Source: Mesodorylaimus sp. YZB2_4 (taxonomy: Eukaryota; Nematoda; Enoplea; Dorylaimida; Dorylaimidae). Taken from it: a stretch of 64,000 nucleotides of DNA. Of the stretch, positions 1-14,394 are shown in pieces. The notes below the pieces were generated by a model. It ran no database searches. It had not been told where the DNA came from and saw only the letters and a program-made list of their open reading frames with translations. The first letter of the stretch is position 1, and every line of letters starts with the position of its first letter. Made by a program: the position numbers and the translations under genes. The stretch spans positions 124,001-188,000 of the forward strand of contig JASANH010001617.1 of assembly GCA_030248295.1 (NCBI GenBank), given 5' to 3'.

Positions 1-1173
1 CCGAAGCTGTGTCCGCGCGTTAATCCAGGGATAAGAATGCTTTTTCAGTAATTGGTGGCGCAAATAGGTCTAATGTGGTCGCGCGAACAGATGATAAGCG
101 GACTCTGAAAAGGGAAATCTAGAAAAAAAAGGATTAATTATAAGGCTCTGGCTGTAGCAGCGTGGACGAGGGGTGGAAAAGATTGGCGGCGAGTGAGAGA
201 GCGGAGTCGAGCAGAAAGAGAGCGTGGTCAGAGGAGAGACTCGAATATAGACGACGCCGAGAACGACACCGAGGACGTGCTCGGTCACTAAGGTGTTTCT
301 GTGACGATTTATTGAACCCAAATAATTTTATCCAAGACAACGCTATTACTTAATGACTGTTTGCCTGGTCAGCGCCTAGCTACTGTAACCTGGCCCCGGT
401 CCTTCTCTCGATTCTCGTTCTCTCTGCTTCTCACTTCTCAAGCCGCCAACCGACCCCTGCTACCTTGGATATCAGGGTTTCCATGCGCCGCCGAAACGAG
501 CGCAGTGACACAGAGACCGAGCTAAATTAGCTCTGCTACTATTTCCCCATTTGACACTTGGACGCTAGTGATTCCTCACTCATCAAAAAGGCGCGCTCGG
601 GCGGGGCAGACGGCGTTAGCTACTGGCCGCCCAACGCCACGCGCTTACCCATGGACTAAGAGTGCTGTAGCTACGCGGACGCGGCAGTCGTTCTCAGAGG
701 GTCGACAGTAGATCCAAGGCTACGGTCTTGGTGTGGACCTGCCGTGTCCAAACTGAACTTGCATGTCGACGGGATTGTTTTAGTCGTTATCGGGTTGGGA
801 CGGGATTAGCTTTTAAAAATTCGCTCGAGTGGCCAGTGCGACAGGCGTGTCGTCCAGTGTGAAGAGGGGCAGATCGAGATGGAAAGAGGGAATGAGAACA
901 GAGGAGGGAAAGAGTAGTATCTCGGCAGGAATTGAGGTGTTTTGCCTAGTTACCAAGGCCGTATAACTATGGACGCGCGGGGCGTTGGTCGCCTTGGTGG
1001 CGTTCCTCGGCACGGTCGTCCGGGTGTTTGACGTCGTCAACGTCAACCAGGTGTACCTAAGCAGCAACAGCGCACTGTTTCTTAGCAATAAATTGCCTTT
1101 CGGATGGTTTCCACAGCGCCCCTAACCCATGTGTTTCCAACGACTCTTCCGACTGCGAATGTATAACCCTTAG
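1..1173. other. Upstream region of the RFX gene, no clear coding exon
   Basis: I see no convincing exon here. The stretch from about 580 to 1100 is GC- and CpG-rich compared with the intergenic DNA further along, which would suit the promoter or 5' UTR of the RFX gene. The N-terminal exons of RFX, including its start codon, probably lie here or left of the window, but I could not tie any ATG to the first recognised exon. The short open frames on both strands show no family features. Confidence 0.4.
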
Positions 1174-4100
1174 CTCGACATCTTTGAACGAGGTGTCACG
1201 CCGTCAAATGCACCCCACAGTTCGGATGCCACGGTTACCGGTTCTAGTTGCCATGCGGACGCGTCCGAGGGTCCCAACTCAAATCTGGATTCCTATCCAA
1301 CACCCACTGCACATAGCATTCCACCTCCTCGCTTCACTTTCCTCACCTCGTCTAGCACCCTCAAACCCGGGTCGACCCTGTGCAACCGTGTTTATTCCTT
1401 TGTAGGCCTGGAACGTACACCGTGTATCCGGACGCGGGCGGCTACAGTCCACAAGGCCACCATTACTACGCTGGCCAGGTAACGCGGTGCCATTGATTGC
1501 CAGTGCGACTGGATAAGCTGCTGATTGTTTAGGTGTCCTATCAGACGCCACTACATTCCCCCGCTTCGACCTATATCATCCAATCGAGCGGAGGCGGAGG
1601 TCTACAGCATTCACCAATCGGAGGAGGCCCGTGTAATCCAGTAGTTGGAGTTCATGAGGACGAAGCGGCTGCGCAACAGCTCAGCCACACTACTCGCGCC
1701 TCTCCGGCAACGGTAGGCAGAAGTTAGAAAGGCTGCCCTGAAGAGATGGCTGGATTGCATGTCCTATAATGCTGTAACTAATTTGCTCGACATGGGCAAG
1801 AAGCCAAGTTGCATGTGCTGTCGTGTTGGGCATCTTAGCTGTCTTGCGCTTGAATAATATGCCATTCTGATTTCAGATTCAATGGCTCTTGCAAAATTAC
1901 GAGACGGCGGAAGGCGTGTCGCTGCCTCGTTGCACCTTGTACAATCATTATCTTAAGCACTGTTCCGAGCATAAATTGGACCCGGTGAATGCAGCTTCGT
2001 TTGGAAAATTGATCCGTTCCGTGTTTCTCGGTTTGAGGACTCGTCGCCTGGGCACCCGGGGCAATTCGAAATACCACTATTACGGCATACGTATTAAACC
2101 CGAGTCACCACTAAATCGTATAAGCGACGAAAGTATGGCTACGATGGCAATGAGACAACAGCCTACTAGCCAGACGCGAAGGTAAGTGCTGTCTTTTTGG
2201 CCATAGTCTGTGGGAGATAAGAAAATGGCAAAGGCGGGACTAAACCTCTGTCACTTTGTGGTCTTACACTTCTTCGCTTCCAGATCGAGGCCAATGTTAT
2301 CGACCTCGCCCGCCCCTCCCCTTCAACCTCAGAGCAATGTGGGCAGTGGAAGCTTGCACAGTCAGCAAGCAATAGCGAGTTCGTCATCGACTGCAGCCGC
2401 CATGATGAATCAAGGCGGTGGTAGCGCAGATGCCGGAAGTACCAGCGGCACGCCCAATTCTATCCATAGCAACAACGCTGCTGCAACGAGTTTGCCATTG
2501 AATGCGACTGGTCAACATCAGCAAGCGTCTTCGGCTGGGGATGGAAATAAACAGTATGTTGGAGACGGATTGGTTCCGGACGTCATGCCGCCTCCGTTAG
2601 AGCATTTGGAACCGTCATTCGAACGTTTGGGACTCACGATCGAGGATGCTGGACGATTCTTTAGCGGATATCGAAGTCATTGCGAAGTAAGCGGCCTTCG
2701 AGGAGATAAGGGCCTTTTTTAATATGACTGGGTATCCTATTGCCTCAAAGCATCTTCTATGGCGTGTGGTCTTACTAAACAGATTTTACCCACCTGGCCC
2801 TTCAGAACAGTTGCTATGTCGGTATACTGTGCTAACGATAAAGCATGCCTTTCTTTATTATAGGACATCCTAGATTGCGTCAAGAATTTGATGTTTTCCG
2901 ACGTGGAGCGATATTGGCGTCAGTTTTGGCAACCGGATGACATGCAACGAAGCAGGCAAGCGTCGTCCTTGGATCAAGACATGGAATCGGATTTGGATGA
3001 AGAGGACAGTTTGTCTTGCCACAATCTTACCGGACTGAATCGAATGCAATTGTACAGTCTGTGCACTTTACCAGTTGTTCAAGAATTCGTTCAGACTATG
3101 GATTTTCAATTCTATCAAGTTCTGGTCGATGTTCTGATTCCAAATGTCCTGAAACCAATTCCAAGTAAGTTGCAGGAATTGGGCTTGAATGGATCGCTGC
3201 TAACGTTTTATGACCTTAGGTACTCTAACGCAATCGATTAGAAATTTTGCCAAAAGGTTGGAAAACGGTTTGGGAGTGGCGTTACAAGGCGCCCCTGATG
3301 TAATTGTTAGGATCAAGGTATGTTGTTTTTTTGCCATAATATTGAGTGCATACATCTCATTGCCGAATGTGGTCTTACGGCAGCAAGCATATAGATAGAA
3401 TGGCTAGATAGATATGTTGCCTGGAGTCACGTGACAGTGAATAGTTTTCTACCCCACGCAACTTACTTCTTGCTAGCGGCCACGGTGGTGCAAGCGGTTC
3501 AGCATTCGTGTCCCTGTACTGCTTGGGAGGTAGTGCCTGGGCTCGTCCCGGGTTCAATCCCTGGTGACGGAGGTCGGTTTGCGAACCATAAACCCTCGCT
3601 GACCTTGCACTCCAGGCCTTTGGTGACTCACCCGGTACCGTCTAGGTGCTTCGAGTGGAGAGACGGAAGCTAAACGAGTAGACACGGCTGTCGAAAACCG
3701 ACACAGCTCAAAGCCCACCCGCTATTGTCCTAAGAAGTCAGTGTCCTGTCAAGGATGCCCTCTTATGGAGATGCTCCTAGTGAAGACGCACGGACAGACG
3801 CTGCTGTGTGGGCTGGTCTCCGAGCAGCTGTGCTTGTAAGATTTGACTGCTGGCCAGCTATAGGCAAAAATGAGCTTTGGCCCAAAAAAATTTTAAAAAC
3901 TCACTACTGCTGCTGAAGGGGATATCATAGGTAGAGCAAAACATGAATAGCTTATGCTCTTATGCTTCGATCTTTGTTTTAGCTGGACGCGGTCGGTTCG
4001 TTGGCCCAGACACTGCGTCGATACACGAGTCTGAATCATTTGGCCCAAGCTGCACGAGCAGTTCTCCAAAACGCGGCGCAAATCCAACAGATGTTGACTG

Positions 4101-5405
4101 ATTTGAATAGAGTCGATTTCCACAATGTGCAGGTGGGAGGATAACTAAATGCTGATGTGAAGCAGGGTCTTCATTGAGCAAAGGTTTATTTTTAGGAGCA
4201 AGCAAGTTGGGTCTGCGATTGTGATCCAACTTTAGTAGACCAAATCGAGAAGGACTTCAAGAGCGCGCTGGAACGCCAAAAGACATTGGAACAGTGGGGG
4301 TCTTGGTTGGAGACGGTAGTGGATCAAGTGCTTGGCGGCTACGATGTATTGAATGTGGTGAACGGAAGGCAGGAACACGATGCGTCTGTCGTGCGATTGA
4401 CCACTGTGGCAAGGCAGTTTTTGCTGAAGTGGTCGTTTTACAGGTACCATTCTTCCGTCCTTAGGTCAACCCTATACTAATGGCTTATGATTTCAGCTCG
4501 ATGGTCATGCGAGACTTGACTCTTCGAAGCGCTCCTTCTTTCGGATCATTCCATTTGATACGTCTGCTCTATGACGAGTACATGTTCTATCTGGTCGAAC
4601 AGCGCGTGGCTAGGCTGACTGGTCAGACAACCATTGCTGTCATGTCTCAGGTATAACTCGGAGTATCACACACCCTTCCTCTCTAGTCACCTTAAGAAGC
4701 ATCCCGTTTTAGAGCTATCGCAATCACGTGGCGTCGTTAGCCAGTGGCGAGCACGAGTATCACGCCTATCATCTGCAGCAACAGCAAATACACGAGCAAC
4801 AGCATCTATCGCAAGGTCCGCCCCAGTCCAAATCGGAACACCAGCAACGACGGCACGCCGCAGACGAAGTATTAAGCTCGGCAGAGGCATATACGAGTCA
4901 AGCGATCGATTCAGGCAGGCACTTTTTGCATCAACAATCTGGTCTCGTGAATCCTGAATCCAACGATGATGGGGACGCCAGCTTAGCCGGTATGGACAGA
5001 CCGTCGTCCGGAGCCGTGGCTGTTCTCGGAACAGGATCAGAAGGAAATGCCGCATCGGTCGGAGTCACTTTACCCATGGGGTTGCCGAATGCTGATGTCG
5101 TAGCGGCTTATGTTCTGCAGCATAATCAACAGGAAGGCGACGAGCACCAGGATGAAACTGAGGATAGCAATGTGGTCGACGAATACTTTATCACAACCGG
5201 AGAATCCAGTGATGGCAAGACCGTTCTCTCGAGCATGTCAGCCGCTCAACCAGTCATCGATTGGGAACATCAACAAGACGAGCAAGGCCTGTCCAGGAAA
5301 GATGATCAGGGCATGAACAGAAATAATGAGGGTTTAGATTCCTCAGCTCCAGTCAAGAAGCGGAAGTTGAGTCTAAAATATAACGGGGACTCGAATATGG
5401 AATGA
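1174..5405 (+). CDS. RFX: RFX-family winged-helix transcription factor (RFX1/2/3 type), N-terminus incomplete
   Basis: Sequence-specific nuclear regulator; RFX1/2/3 proteins bind X-box promoters of ciliary genes. Exons: 1174-1349 (tentative), 1406-1478, 1533-1712, 1877-2181, 2284-2686, 2864-3164, 3220-3317, 3983-4132, 4196-4443, 4497-4650 and 4713-5405; phases close, giving 926 codons to the TGA. The DNA-binding domain is in exon 1877-2181, with the near-invariant stretches [20 protein letters not shown] and [12 protein letters not shown]. Exons 2284-4650 encode the conserved downstream and dimerisation region (for example [28 protein letters not shown] and [13 protein letters not shown]). 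The last exon is Gln/His-rich, then acidic, and ends in a KKRKL nuclear-localisation-like motif. A Ser/Thr/Pro/Asn-rich exon at 1174 opens after CCCTTAG and is the least certain. Most introns are 51-177 nt; the 665-nt one holds a SINE. The family is certain. The subtype and true start are not. Confidence 0.93.
3476..3888 (+). mobile_element. tRNA-derived SINE copy 1 (in an RFX intron)
   Basis: A tRNA-like head has an A-box (TGGTGCAAGCGG, 3486-3497) and a B-box (GGGTTCAATCCC, 3550-3561). The body contains GACTCACCC (3625-3633) and then a segment shared with the copies near 28.6 and 56.0 kb (AGGTGCT..GAGTGGAGAG..GGAAGCTAAAC). The tail (TTTGACTGCTGGCC..ATAGGCAAAAATG) matches the end of the 56-kb copy and is followed by an A/T-rich stretch. 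Its presence explains why this RFX intron is about ten times longer than its neighbours. SINEs are non-autonomous, so a LINE partner elsewhere in the genome is assumed. Confidence 0.75.
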
Positions 5406-6184
5406 AGGTACGGCCGGTTGCGCTTAGGCCGGTGCCTTTAACTTGCCTGGTAACGGCCTGCATCTGAGTGTTGTTCACTAATTTATAAGCTCTTTGTTGA
5501 GGAAGGGAAGACTGCAATAGTTTACGAATTCGTCCAGGAGTTTTTCTATATGGTCATGACTTTACTGTTATTTGTCCTTGTATGTACAGGTTATGGTTTC
5601 TTGCCATACACAATCATATGATGCAACGAGTCCCGACCAAAGATGGCTTGCCGGTCGCCCCATGTCCTGTTCTCATTCTGTTATTACACTTGCAAAGGGC
5701 TTTTCTTTACTTGCCTAACTGTGTGACCTTTCCTGTAGTGTGCATACGCGACCTTTTGGAAGCGGCAACGAATTTTGTATATAGATTGATTTTTAATGTG
5801 ATTTTTGCCTTTAAAATGTGTATGGCGCGTGCATAAGTAGGAATAGGGTTCCCAAAAGGTAATGATGATTTGAGGTCGATTTTGTTGAGGTCTGCACTTT
5901 TTCAGGTTGAGTATCTTTCTTTGGCGGTTGGAGTTTTTTGTGGATGCTGAAGTTGAGGAGTTTTAAATATGAGCATATAGATAAGGGCATGCCGTGACGT
6001 GATCTGGTTACTGTTGTGTGACCAAGGCATAATATCAGGTGTTTATGTTGCACTTATCCGAGGCACCAAAGATTTTTATGGTCATGCTGTGCACTGTAGT
6101 AGTAAAGTGAAGTGAGCAAGCTGGATTGGGTCATGAATTTGCTCATGGCGAGCTCATGATGAGATCGATCAACGTTCGTCTGCC

Positions 6185-6560
6185 ATAAATTTTTTGGTGG
6201 CCAGCGGCTGGGCACGTCCAGACTTCAAACTCCTGCGGTAAAAGGCGGTTTGCGAAACTATAAACTCGCTAGCAACAGCGTGGATGACTCAGCCAGTACC
6301 AACGAAGACGTGGAAACCAGTGTATGGTCGAGGACACCCACGCACGGCGGTGCTTCGGTGCATACACAAGCCGCAAGTCCTCACAACCTGCGCACCTTAA
6401 CAGCTCAGTCGATTAGGACACCAATCACATAGCCCACAGCCGTTGATTGGTCTGGTGTATTATGCCCTCGTATGGCGGTGGCGTTAGCTCAACATAAGTA
6501 CATGGCAATCATGGCAGGCCATTCACCTGAGGTTACCAACTTCTTCCATCTGGACAGAAT
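6185..6560 (+). mobile_element. tRNA-derived SINE copy 2, diverged
   Basis: This aligns by eye with the body of the 3.5-kb copy: GGCGGTTTGCGAAACTATAAACTCGCT corresponds to GTCGGTTTGCGAACCATAAACCCTCGCT in copy 1. It is followed by GACTCAGCCAGTACC (copy 1: GACTCACCCGGTACC) and later ATGCCCTCGTATGG (copy 1: ATGCCCTCTTATGG). The tRNA-like head is degraded, so the 5' limit is approximate. Confidence 0.55.
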
Positions 6561-7104
6561 TCGGCTAAAGCTGCGCAGTACATACCTTGTGCTCTTGCCC
6601 AATCCCGACACTCTAACGTGATCAAGGCAGGCGAGGCTTCCAAGCTCCCACCATGGCCCCGGCTACAATACTATATTATTTATTTGAAAGCAAAGATCAG
6701 AAACAAGACCAGGTGCCTATCGCTGTATTTCACGTTGTACTGTAGAAGCGAGGGTCAGGTACTTTTAGAAGATACTGACTGAGTCTGATCAGATTCTAAT
6801 GCCCATTCTGAGTTTCTGCCTATTATGCTAGTTCAATATTTGGCGAATAAGGAAACATTTTAGATGGCACCTCTTTGCCTAATGCGTGAAAGGAAAAGGC
6901 GCAAATAAAAAAGCAAGGCGGCCTGATGTGAGGCCCAGACGTCAACCCAACAGGCCATGAGCTGGGCAACAGTGCATGGTGAGGGATAATGACAAAGAAT
7001 GTGTCCTCATGGGTCCCGCTGTCAGTTCAATTTGCTAATGTTTCCTCTTTCTTGCAGGTTCTGGCTCTGCGAGTGCTGTCCTTAGAATTGGTGATGATTT
7101 TAAT

Positions 7105-7330
7105 TATGTCGCAAGTATGCAGTTATGTGTATCAATAAACACAGCCAGAATTTCCCGCTTGCTCACAACTCCATTTACCGTCAGTCGAATCAAGGCGTTA
7201 CTAGGTGGGTGGGCAGAGCTCGCATCTTCGGTATCACTGCCACCTTGCCAAGGCTCCAGCTTCATGAAAGAGTCCAGCTTCAGTTCCAAGATAAACTTAA
7301 TCATTGGACCGGCCTGCGATGGTGAAGCTT
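7105..7330 (+). repeat. Dispersed repeat B, copy 1
   Basis: Shares several ordered blocks with 9905-10075: AATAAA.ACA..GCCAGAAT.TCCC, then TCGAATCAAGG.. (TCGAGTCAAGG..), GGTGGG..GGGCAGAG (GGCGGG..GGGTAGAG), and CATTGGACCGGCCTGCGATG (CATTGGACGGACCTGCGATG). The blocks keep the same order and spacing, so this is a dispersed, diverged repeat unrelated to the SINE family. It has no coding potential that I can see. Confidence 0.5.
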
Positions 7331-7759
7331 ATGTTCACTCGTTAATGACAGGCATGTCGTGTGCCTGTATCTGATCGTGAGCCGTGTCTACCAGCTACCT
7401 TGATGCGTGAGTCATTTCTACCGCTTCGACGCACTAGCTAGCTTCCTGCGGACCAGCAAGACAGACAGAGTTGTGGCTAGCATTTGCGGCATTTCTTGTG
7501 TAAATTGTGGCTCTGACTCTTCTGTAAAAACTGGAGCGGTATTCAGAGAGCATCCTGGAAGATATCTGCAATCGAAAGATGGAGTGGCAACATACCATAA
7601 GGAGCACAACCCAAAATCAAGCCGATGATTGCGCAAGCCACCGCACGTCCAAAGTTCACAGACAAACATGCAGAGAGACTTTCCCTCAGAGGCTATTTTG
7701 CATAAAACTCTAAGCATTGTGCACGTCCTTGCAGCATCCCAGACGTACTTTACACTCCT

Positions 7760-7795
7760 CAAAGTCACGTGACCATAGGAGGCCCCTGATTGGCT
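7760..7795 (+). promoter_or_regulatory. Candidate proximal promoter elements (E-box palindrome and inverted CCAAT)
   Basis: About 180 bp before the ATG at 7970 there is the perfect palindrome GTCACGTGAC (E-box core CACGTG) and, some 15 bp further on, TGATTGGCT, an inverted CCAAT box. This spacing is typical of metazoan RNA polymerase II promoters. Binding is inferred only. The same GTCACGTGAC palindrome also occurs at about 3427 inside an RFX intron, so the motif alone is weak evidence. Confidence 0.35.
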
Positions 7796-7969
7796 AATTC
7801 GAGATACTTTACACTGGTCGATTACTGCAGGATCAGCTCATCACCTGCCTCGTCATTCCTCCTTTCGCTGCCAGTCGTGAGCGCTTGTTCGAAAGTGAGT
7901 TCCAGTGTCAAGTCGAATCGTGTCGTGTGCGAGTGAGTTTGTTGATCGTCGTGTCGAAGTGTGCGAAGA

Positions 7970-9530
7970 ATGGCTGCCGTAAGTCCTCGGCCTTTCCGCC
8001 TTCTCCTCATCATAACTCGTTTCTTCATTTTCAGCCCGATCCGATCGCCATGCACAACAAAGCGCAGTTCCTGTCGTCCCTGTTCGAGGCCCTGTCCACG
8101 GTCAAGCAGGTCCCGCCGTCGTTGCGAAGCCAAGTGTCGTACGCTCGAGCGACGTGCAAGCACTTCCTGAAACCGCATTTCCGTCTCCAACGCATCGCCC
8201 AGCAAAAGCTGCCCCTCGGCAAAGACTTCGAAAGCGGCACGTTCGCTGCGGCCACCGATCAAGTCAAGCAAGCGTCCGACGTAAGTAGCTGCTCGTACGA
8301 GTCGGGTGGGTCCCTGCTCACAGGATAGAAAAGGGTCCGGTCCGTTTCAGCCGAAGGCGAGCCCAACGTTGCTGGCAGCCATGGGCAAAGTGGACGAGGC
8401 CGTCAAAGAATCGAAGCAGCCGGTGCTGCAAGAGACCGTCGACGTGCTGCAAGAAGTGTCCAAGATCATGTCGCTGCCCCAAGCCGTCCTCAAACCCGCC
8501 GTGCTCGCCTTGGTCAGCTCCGGAGTGGTGGACACGGCCGAAGTGGACGAGATCACCGCCAAGGTACCCGCCGCCACGTTCACGCCCGATCAACTCTGAG
8601 ACGCAGTCGCCGATCGAATGGATGCGGCCAAGGACGGTCGAGCGGCCACCTACCGCAAGTTGGGAAAGGCGCCTCCCGTGCAGCAGAACGTGACCAAGGC
8701 CGGCTACTACCAGGTAAGCTCGTGTGCTCGGCTTTGCCTGATCGCCGCTGACGAGTTGTGGGTTTCAGATCGTGGACGTGCCGAAAGACAAGCAATTTGC
8801 CTCCATGCCCATCACGACCTCCCTGGCGGGGCACATGGCCTGCGGACCGCAACGAGCCAACTTCACGCACCTGGACGCGGCGGGACACCCGGCGGCGAGG
8901 GCCCTGATCGAAGACCTGACCAACATCCTGCTCATCGGTACGAACGTGGCTGAACTGGATCAAGAGAAGAGCGTGGCCATGACGTTGCGGTCGATCAACC
9001 AGCAGGACCTCATGGCCGTCTCCTTCCGGTAAGTCCCTTTGGTCATGATCTTACTCGAAAGAGCATGCTCTCATTTCAGTTCCATCATCGACAAGAGCAC
9101 AGCCCAGCCAGCCCCGACCTCCGCAAGCAATCAGGCGGCACACTCAAGTCGGCTTCCCCCGTGACGGCGTCCCCCGCCCCTGCCAGTACCAAGTCTCCCG
9201 TTGCGGCCGGTGCCCCTGGTGGCGAGATGAACTTCCTGGAGGTGTTCGAGGTAAGGACTCGGTTGGGCGAGACGAGGCTGTGTCGGCTGACGCGCATTCC
9301 CTTTTCAGAAACTGAAGCAGATGGGTCAGGGCGTGACGGTGCCGATCGAGATGCTGGACGCCGTGTTCGCGCAGTTGGTGAGCGGCAACGTGGCCACGGC
9401 GGACGAAGTGAACCAGGCCAAGGCCCAGCTAAAGACGAAGGCCGACGACAAGGGTCAAGTCTCGTTCCCCATCATCCAAGAAGTGTTCATGAATGTGTTC
9501 GGCTCGAAGCTCGGCCAGCCCGCCAAGTGA
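7970..9530 (+). CDS. Unrecognised helical protein gene with strong codon bias and an in-frame TGA
   Basis: I do not recognise the family. Exons are 7970-7978, 8035-8280, 8351-8713, 8769-9028, 9103-9250 (or from 9080) and 9309-9530, with introns of about 52-74 nt. The product is about 415 residues, mostly Ala/Lys/Gln/Val-rich helix, with a Thr/Ala/Pro/Ser-rich linker before a C-terminal helical region. Codons strongly prefer C or G at the third position (CTG, AAG, GTG, GCC, ATC), unlike neighbouring genes, which suggests high expression. Two oddities: an in-frame TGA at 8597-8599 with coding-like sequence on both sides, and an ambiguous splice at 9080-9111. There the best-looking acceptor (9080) gives a frameshift within about 30 codons, while AG at 9102 or 9111 keeps the frame. 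It may be intact with a base error, polymorphic, or a recent pseudogene. Confidence 0.6.
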
Positions 9531-9904
9531 TCTGCGATCGATGATGTGTCTCGATGGTGACTGTGCATGCAATGTGTGTCCGATGAGTGGATGTGTCTCG
9601 GGTGTCGAAGGTACTGGTGACCGAGTGACGTGCAAGCCGTAGTCAGGTCAGGCTAGGGCGGTACAAGGGTTCGACCTTCCTACTGGGCGATAGCCATTCG
9701 TAAATCGTCCAACTGACTTAGCAAGCGGTGGGCGGTGGGTGGCTCGTCTGCTAGTACCTGGTCCCAGGGAAAAGATGGAGGTGATGGTAACTATTGGGAC
9801 AATCTTTCAGAGCGGTTCGAGTACAGGCTAGATAGTGTAGGCATACCATTTTTCTTGGTTGCCCACTTTACTGGCTCAATGATCGATTATTTTAATCAGG
9901 TCTT

Positions 9905-10075
9905 GGGTGCGGTTGAATAAAGACAAGCCAGAATGTCCCACTTGGTCATCGTACCAATATTGTCAATCGAGTCAAGGGATTGGGCGGGCGGGTAGAGTTT
10001 GCATCTGCCGCCTCAATAAAGAGGCCAATTTCGTTTCCGCGAGAACCCACTCATTGGACGGACCTGCGATGTGCA
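9905..10075 (+). repeat. Dispersed repeat B, copy 2
   Basis: Counterpart of 7105-7330, with the same ordered blocks, lying in the roughly 770-bp gap between the codon-biased gene and the helicase gene. The rest of that gap (9531-10302) shows nothing I recognise beyond presumed 3' UTR and promoter. Confidence 0.5.
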
Positions 10076-10302
10076 TATCATTCCTCAAATTTGAACGTGG
10101 CGCGCTGATTTGCAGGTACGCTCGGTAGCATACCTGCCCGTTCCATGCAAATTGTGACGGGGGTATCGAGGGCAAGCAAGAAGCTGGATTGGTTGCAGTC
10201 GGTTCGTCTCTGATCGGCTCTACGAGAAAGATTTGAGGGTTGTGTTTGCTTTAAACTCAAATACAGTAAGAAATCAATTCAAAATCGAACCGAAATCGGA
10301 AT

Positions 10303-13009
<2,707 letters not shown>

Positions 13010-14394
13010 GTTCGGCTTAGGCCTTAAATGATTCAAGCGAAAGTTTAGTGGAGATAGTATATAGATTTTATGACAGATAAGGATTAGCAATTTTTGGGGG
13101 TATCTATCGATTTGTTTTAGTTGTTATATGAAATACTTACGCTTTGATTAAGTGCCACGATTGGCTCTTCTGACAGCAGAGAGGCTGCAGCGAATGGCAA
13201 TGTCGACAGTGCGATATGTCATCATGGTCATGGCGTAGGTGCTGGGGGACACTTTGCTCAGCAACTATTAATCTTAACGAAATTTCCAATGTCCAAGACG
13301 TGATTTTCGCCCGCCGAATCAGGGCGATCAGAAAAGAGCAGAGTGTGCATTGCCGAAAATGTTTGCCGCGCTAGTTATCCAAGACTCGAATTGTAGTACT
13401 GAAGCCAGTACCTATCTGCCCGCCAGGCTCAGGAAGGCGAGGCATCGTTTGATGGAATGCTCAGGCGTCTTGTCTTTCATCAACCATCATTTTCGGCCAC
13501 TGAAAACAATCGAAATAGAAAAATACGAAATACTGCGACATAGAGAGAAGTCAGGCTAGTCAAACATTCTACAGAGCAAGTTTCAGGCACCCATTGAGAC
13601 ACGGCACGAGCGCCTGAAGTTCAGGAATCGGTATCTCAGTAATCGATACTCTGCGCAGTACCCCGTTCTACCAGGCTCAGGGTTGGAGAAGACATCGGAG
13701 ATCATCAGTCCGTACCTACAGTATGGTCATATGTGGGCACAACATGTGCGTCACAACATCGGGTACAATAAACTGTAGATAGAGCTGTACCGATTTAGTG
13801 GATGATTTGCTCGGCTAGCTGGAATGGCACATGAATAAAGAGCCATAGAGCTGTAGCGTTGTGGAAACTGGTGATGATTCTGATGAAATAAAACCTTGAT
13901 TCTAACCGAGCATGGTAGAAACATTTGGACATTACTGCCTTAGCATTAGCAAAACACTTCAGCCGTGCCAGGACTCAGGGTCGCCAGGGGCAGTGATGAA
14001 CTGGCGACACTGCAAACAGGCGTACATGTAATAAATGTACCTATACACAAGGAAAAAAATCTTATCCGATAAAAATTATAGGAGGCAACGGAAATCGAAC
14101 CCGCGCCATTTTTCGACTGTTCACTGTGCTTGCTACATACGACTTTTCCGGGTTCGAGCTTTGCTGGGATGCCTTTATGTTTATTGTAAAGATTTGTAAC
14201 AGGCGTATGAACCTTATTACGACCATTGGGAAGGTGCTGCAAGGGGTACACAGGCGCGTTACACAGACTTCTTTATGGAAATTCCTGCGGACATTCCCAG
14301 ATTCTAAAAGCAGTTTCACTTTAACCCATGATTTTGAAATCGGGCCCCACGCGCACACCGGGACCATACCCCCCTTTTGCCCGGATTTCTCATA
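13010..14394. other. Intergenic DNA after the helicase gene with repeat fragments
   Basis: No gene is recognised. The first ~100 bp is probable 3' UTR. A short block at about 13430 (CAGGCTCAGGAAGGCGAGGCAT) recurs at about 15118 (CAGGCTCAGGAAGGTGAAGCAT). At 14085-14150 on the minus strand there is a tRNA-like head: a B-box-like GGTTCGATTTCC and an A-box-like TAGCAAGCACAGTG. This looks like a truncated SINE-family fragment. Confidence 0.4.

Larger units (their letters stand above)
5406..7755. other. RFX 3' UTR and intergenic DNA with repeat fragments
   Basis: The first several hundred bases after the RFX stop are probably 3' UTR. An 84-codon open frame at 5582-5836 has a hydrophobic, T-rich composition and no start context, so I do not treat it as a gene. 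A diverged SINE copy lies at about 6185-6560, and a second repeat family at about 7105-7330. Nothing else is recognised. Confidence 0.5.

Noticed and set aside
7961..8596. Overlapping frames on both strands of the codon-biased gene
   Set aside because: They mirror the strong third-position GC bias of the real frame.
8597..8599. TGA as a selenocysteine codon
   Set aside because: No family known to me uses Sec here and I see no SECIS-like structure just after the stop; a CGA-to-TGA change or error is simpler. Kept as a finding, not as a call.
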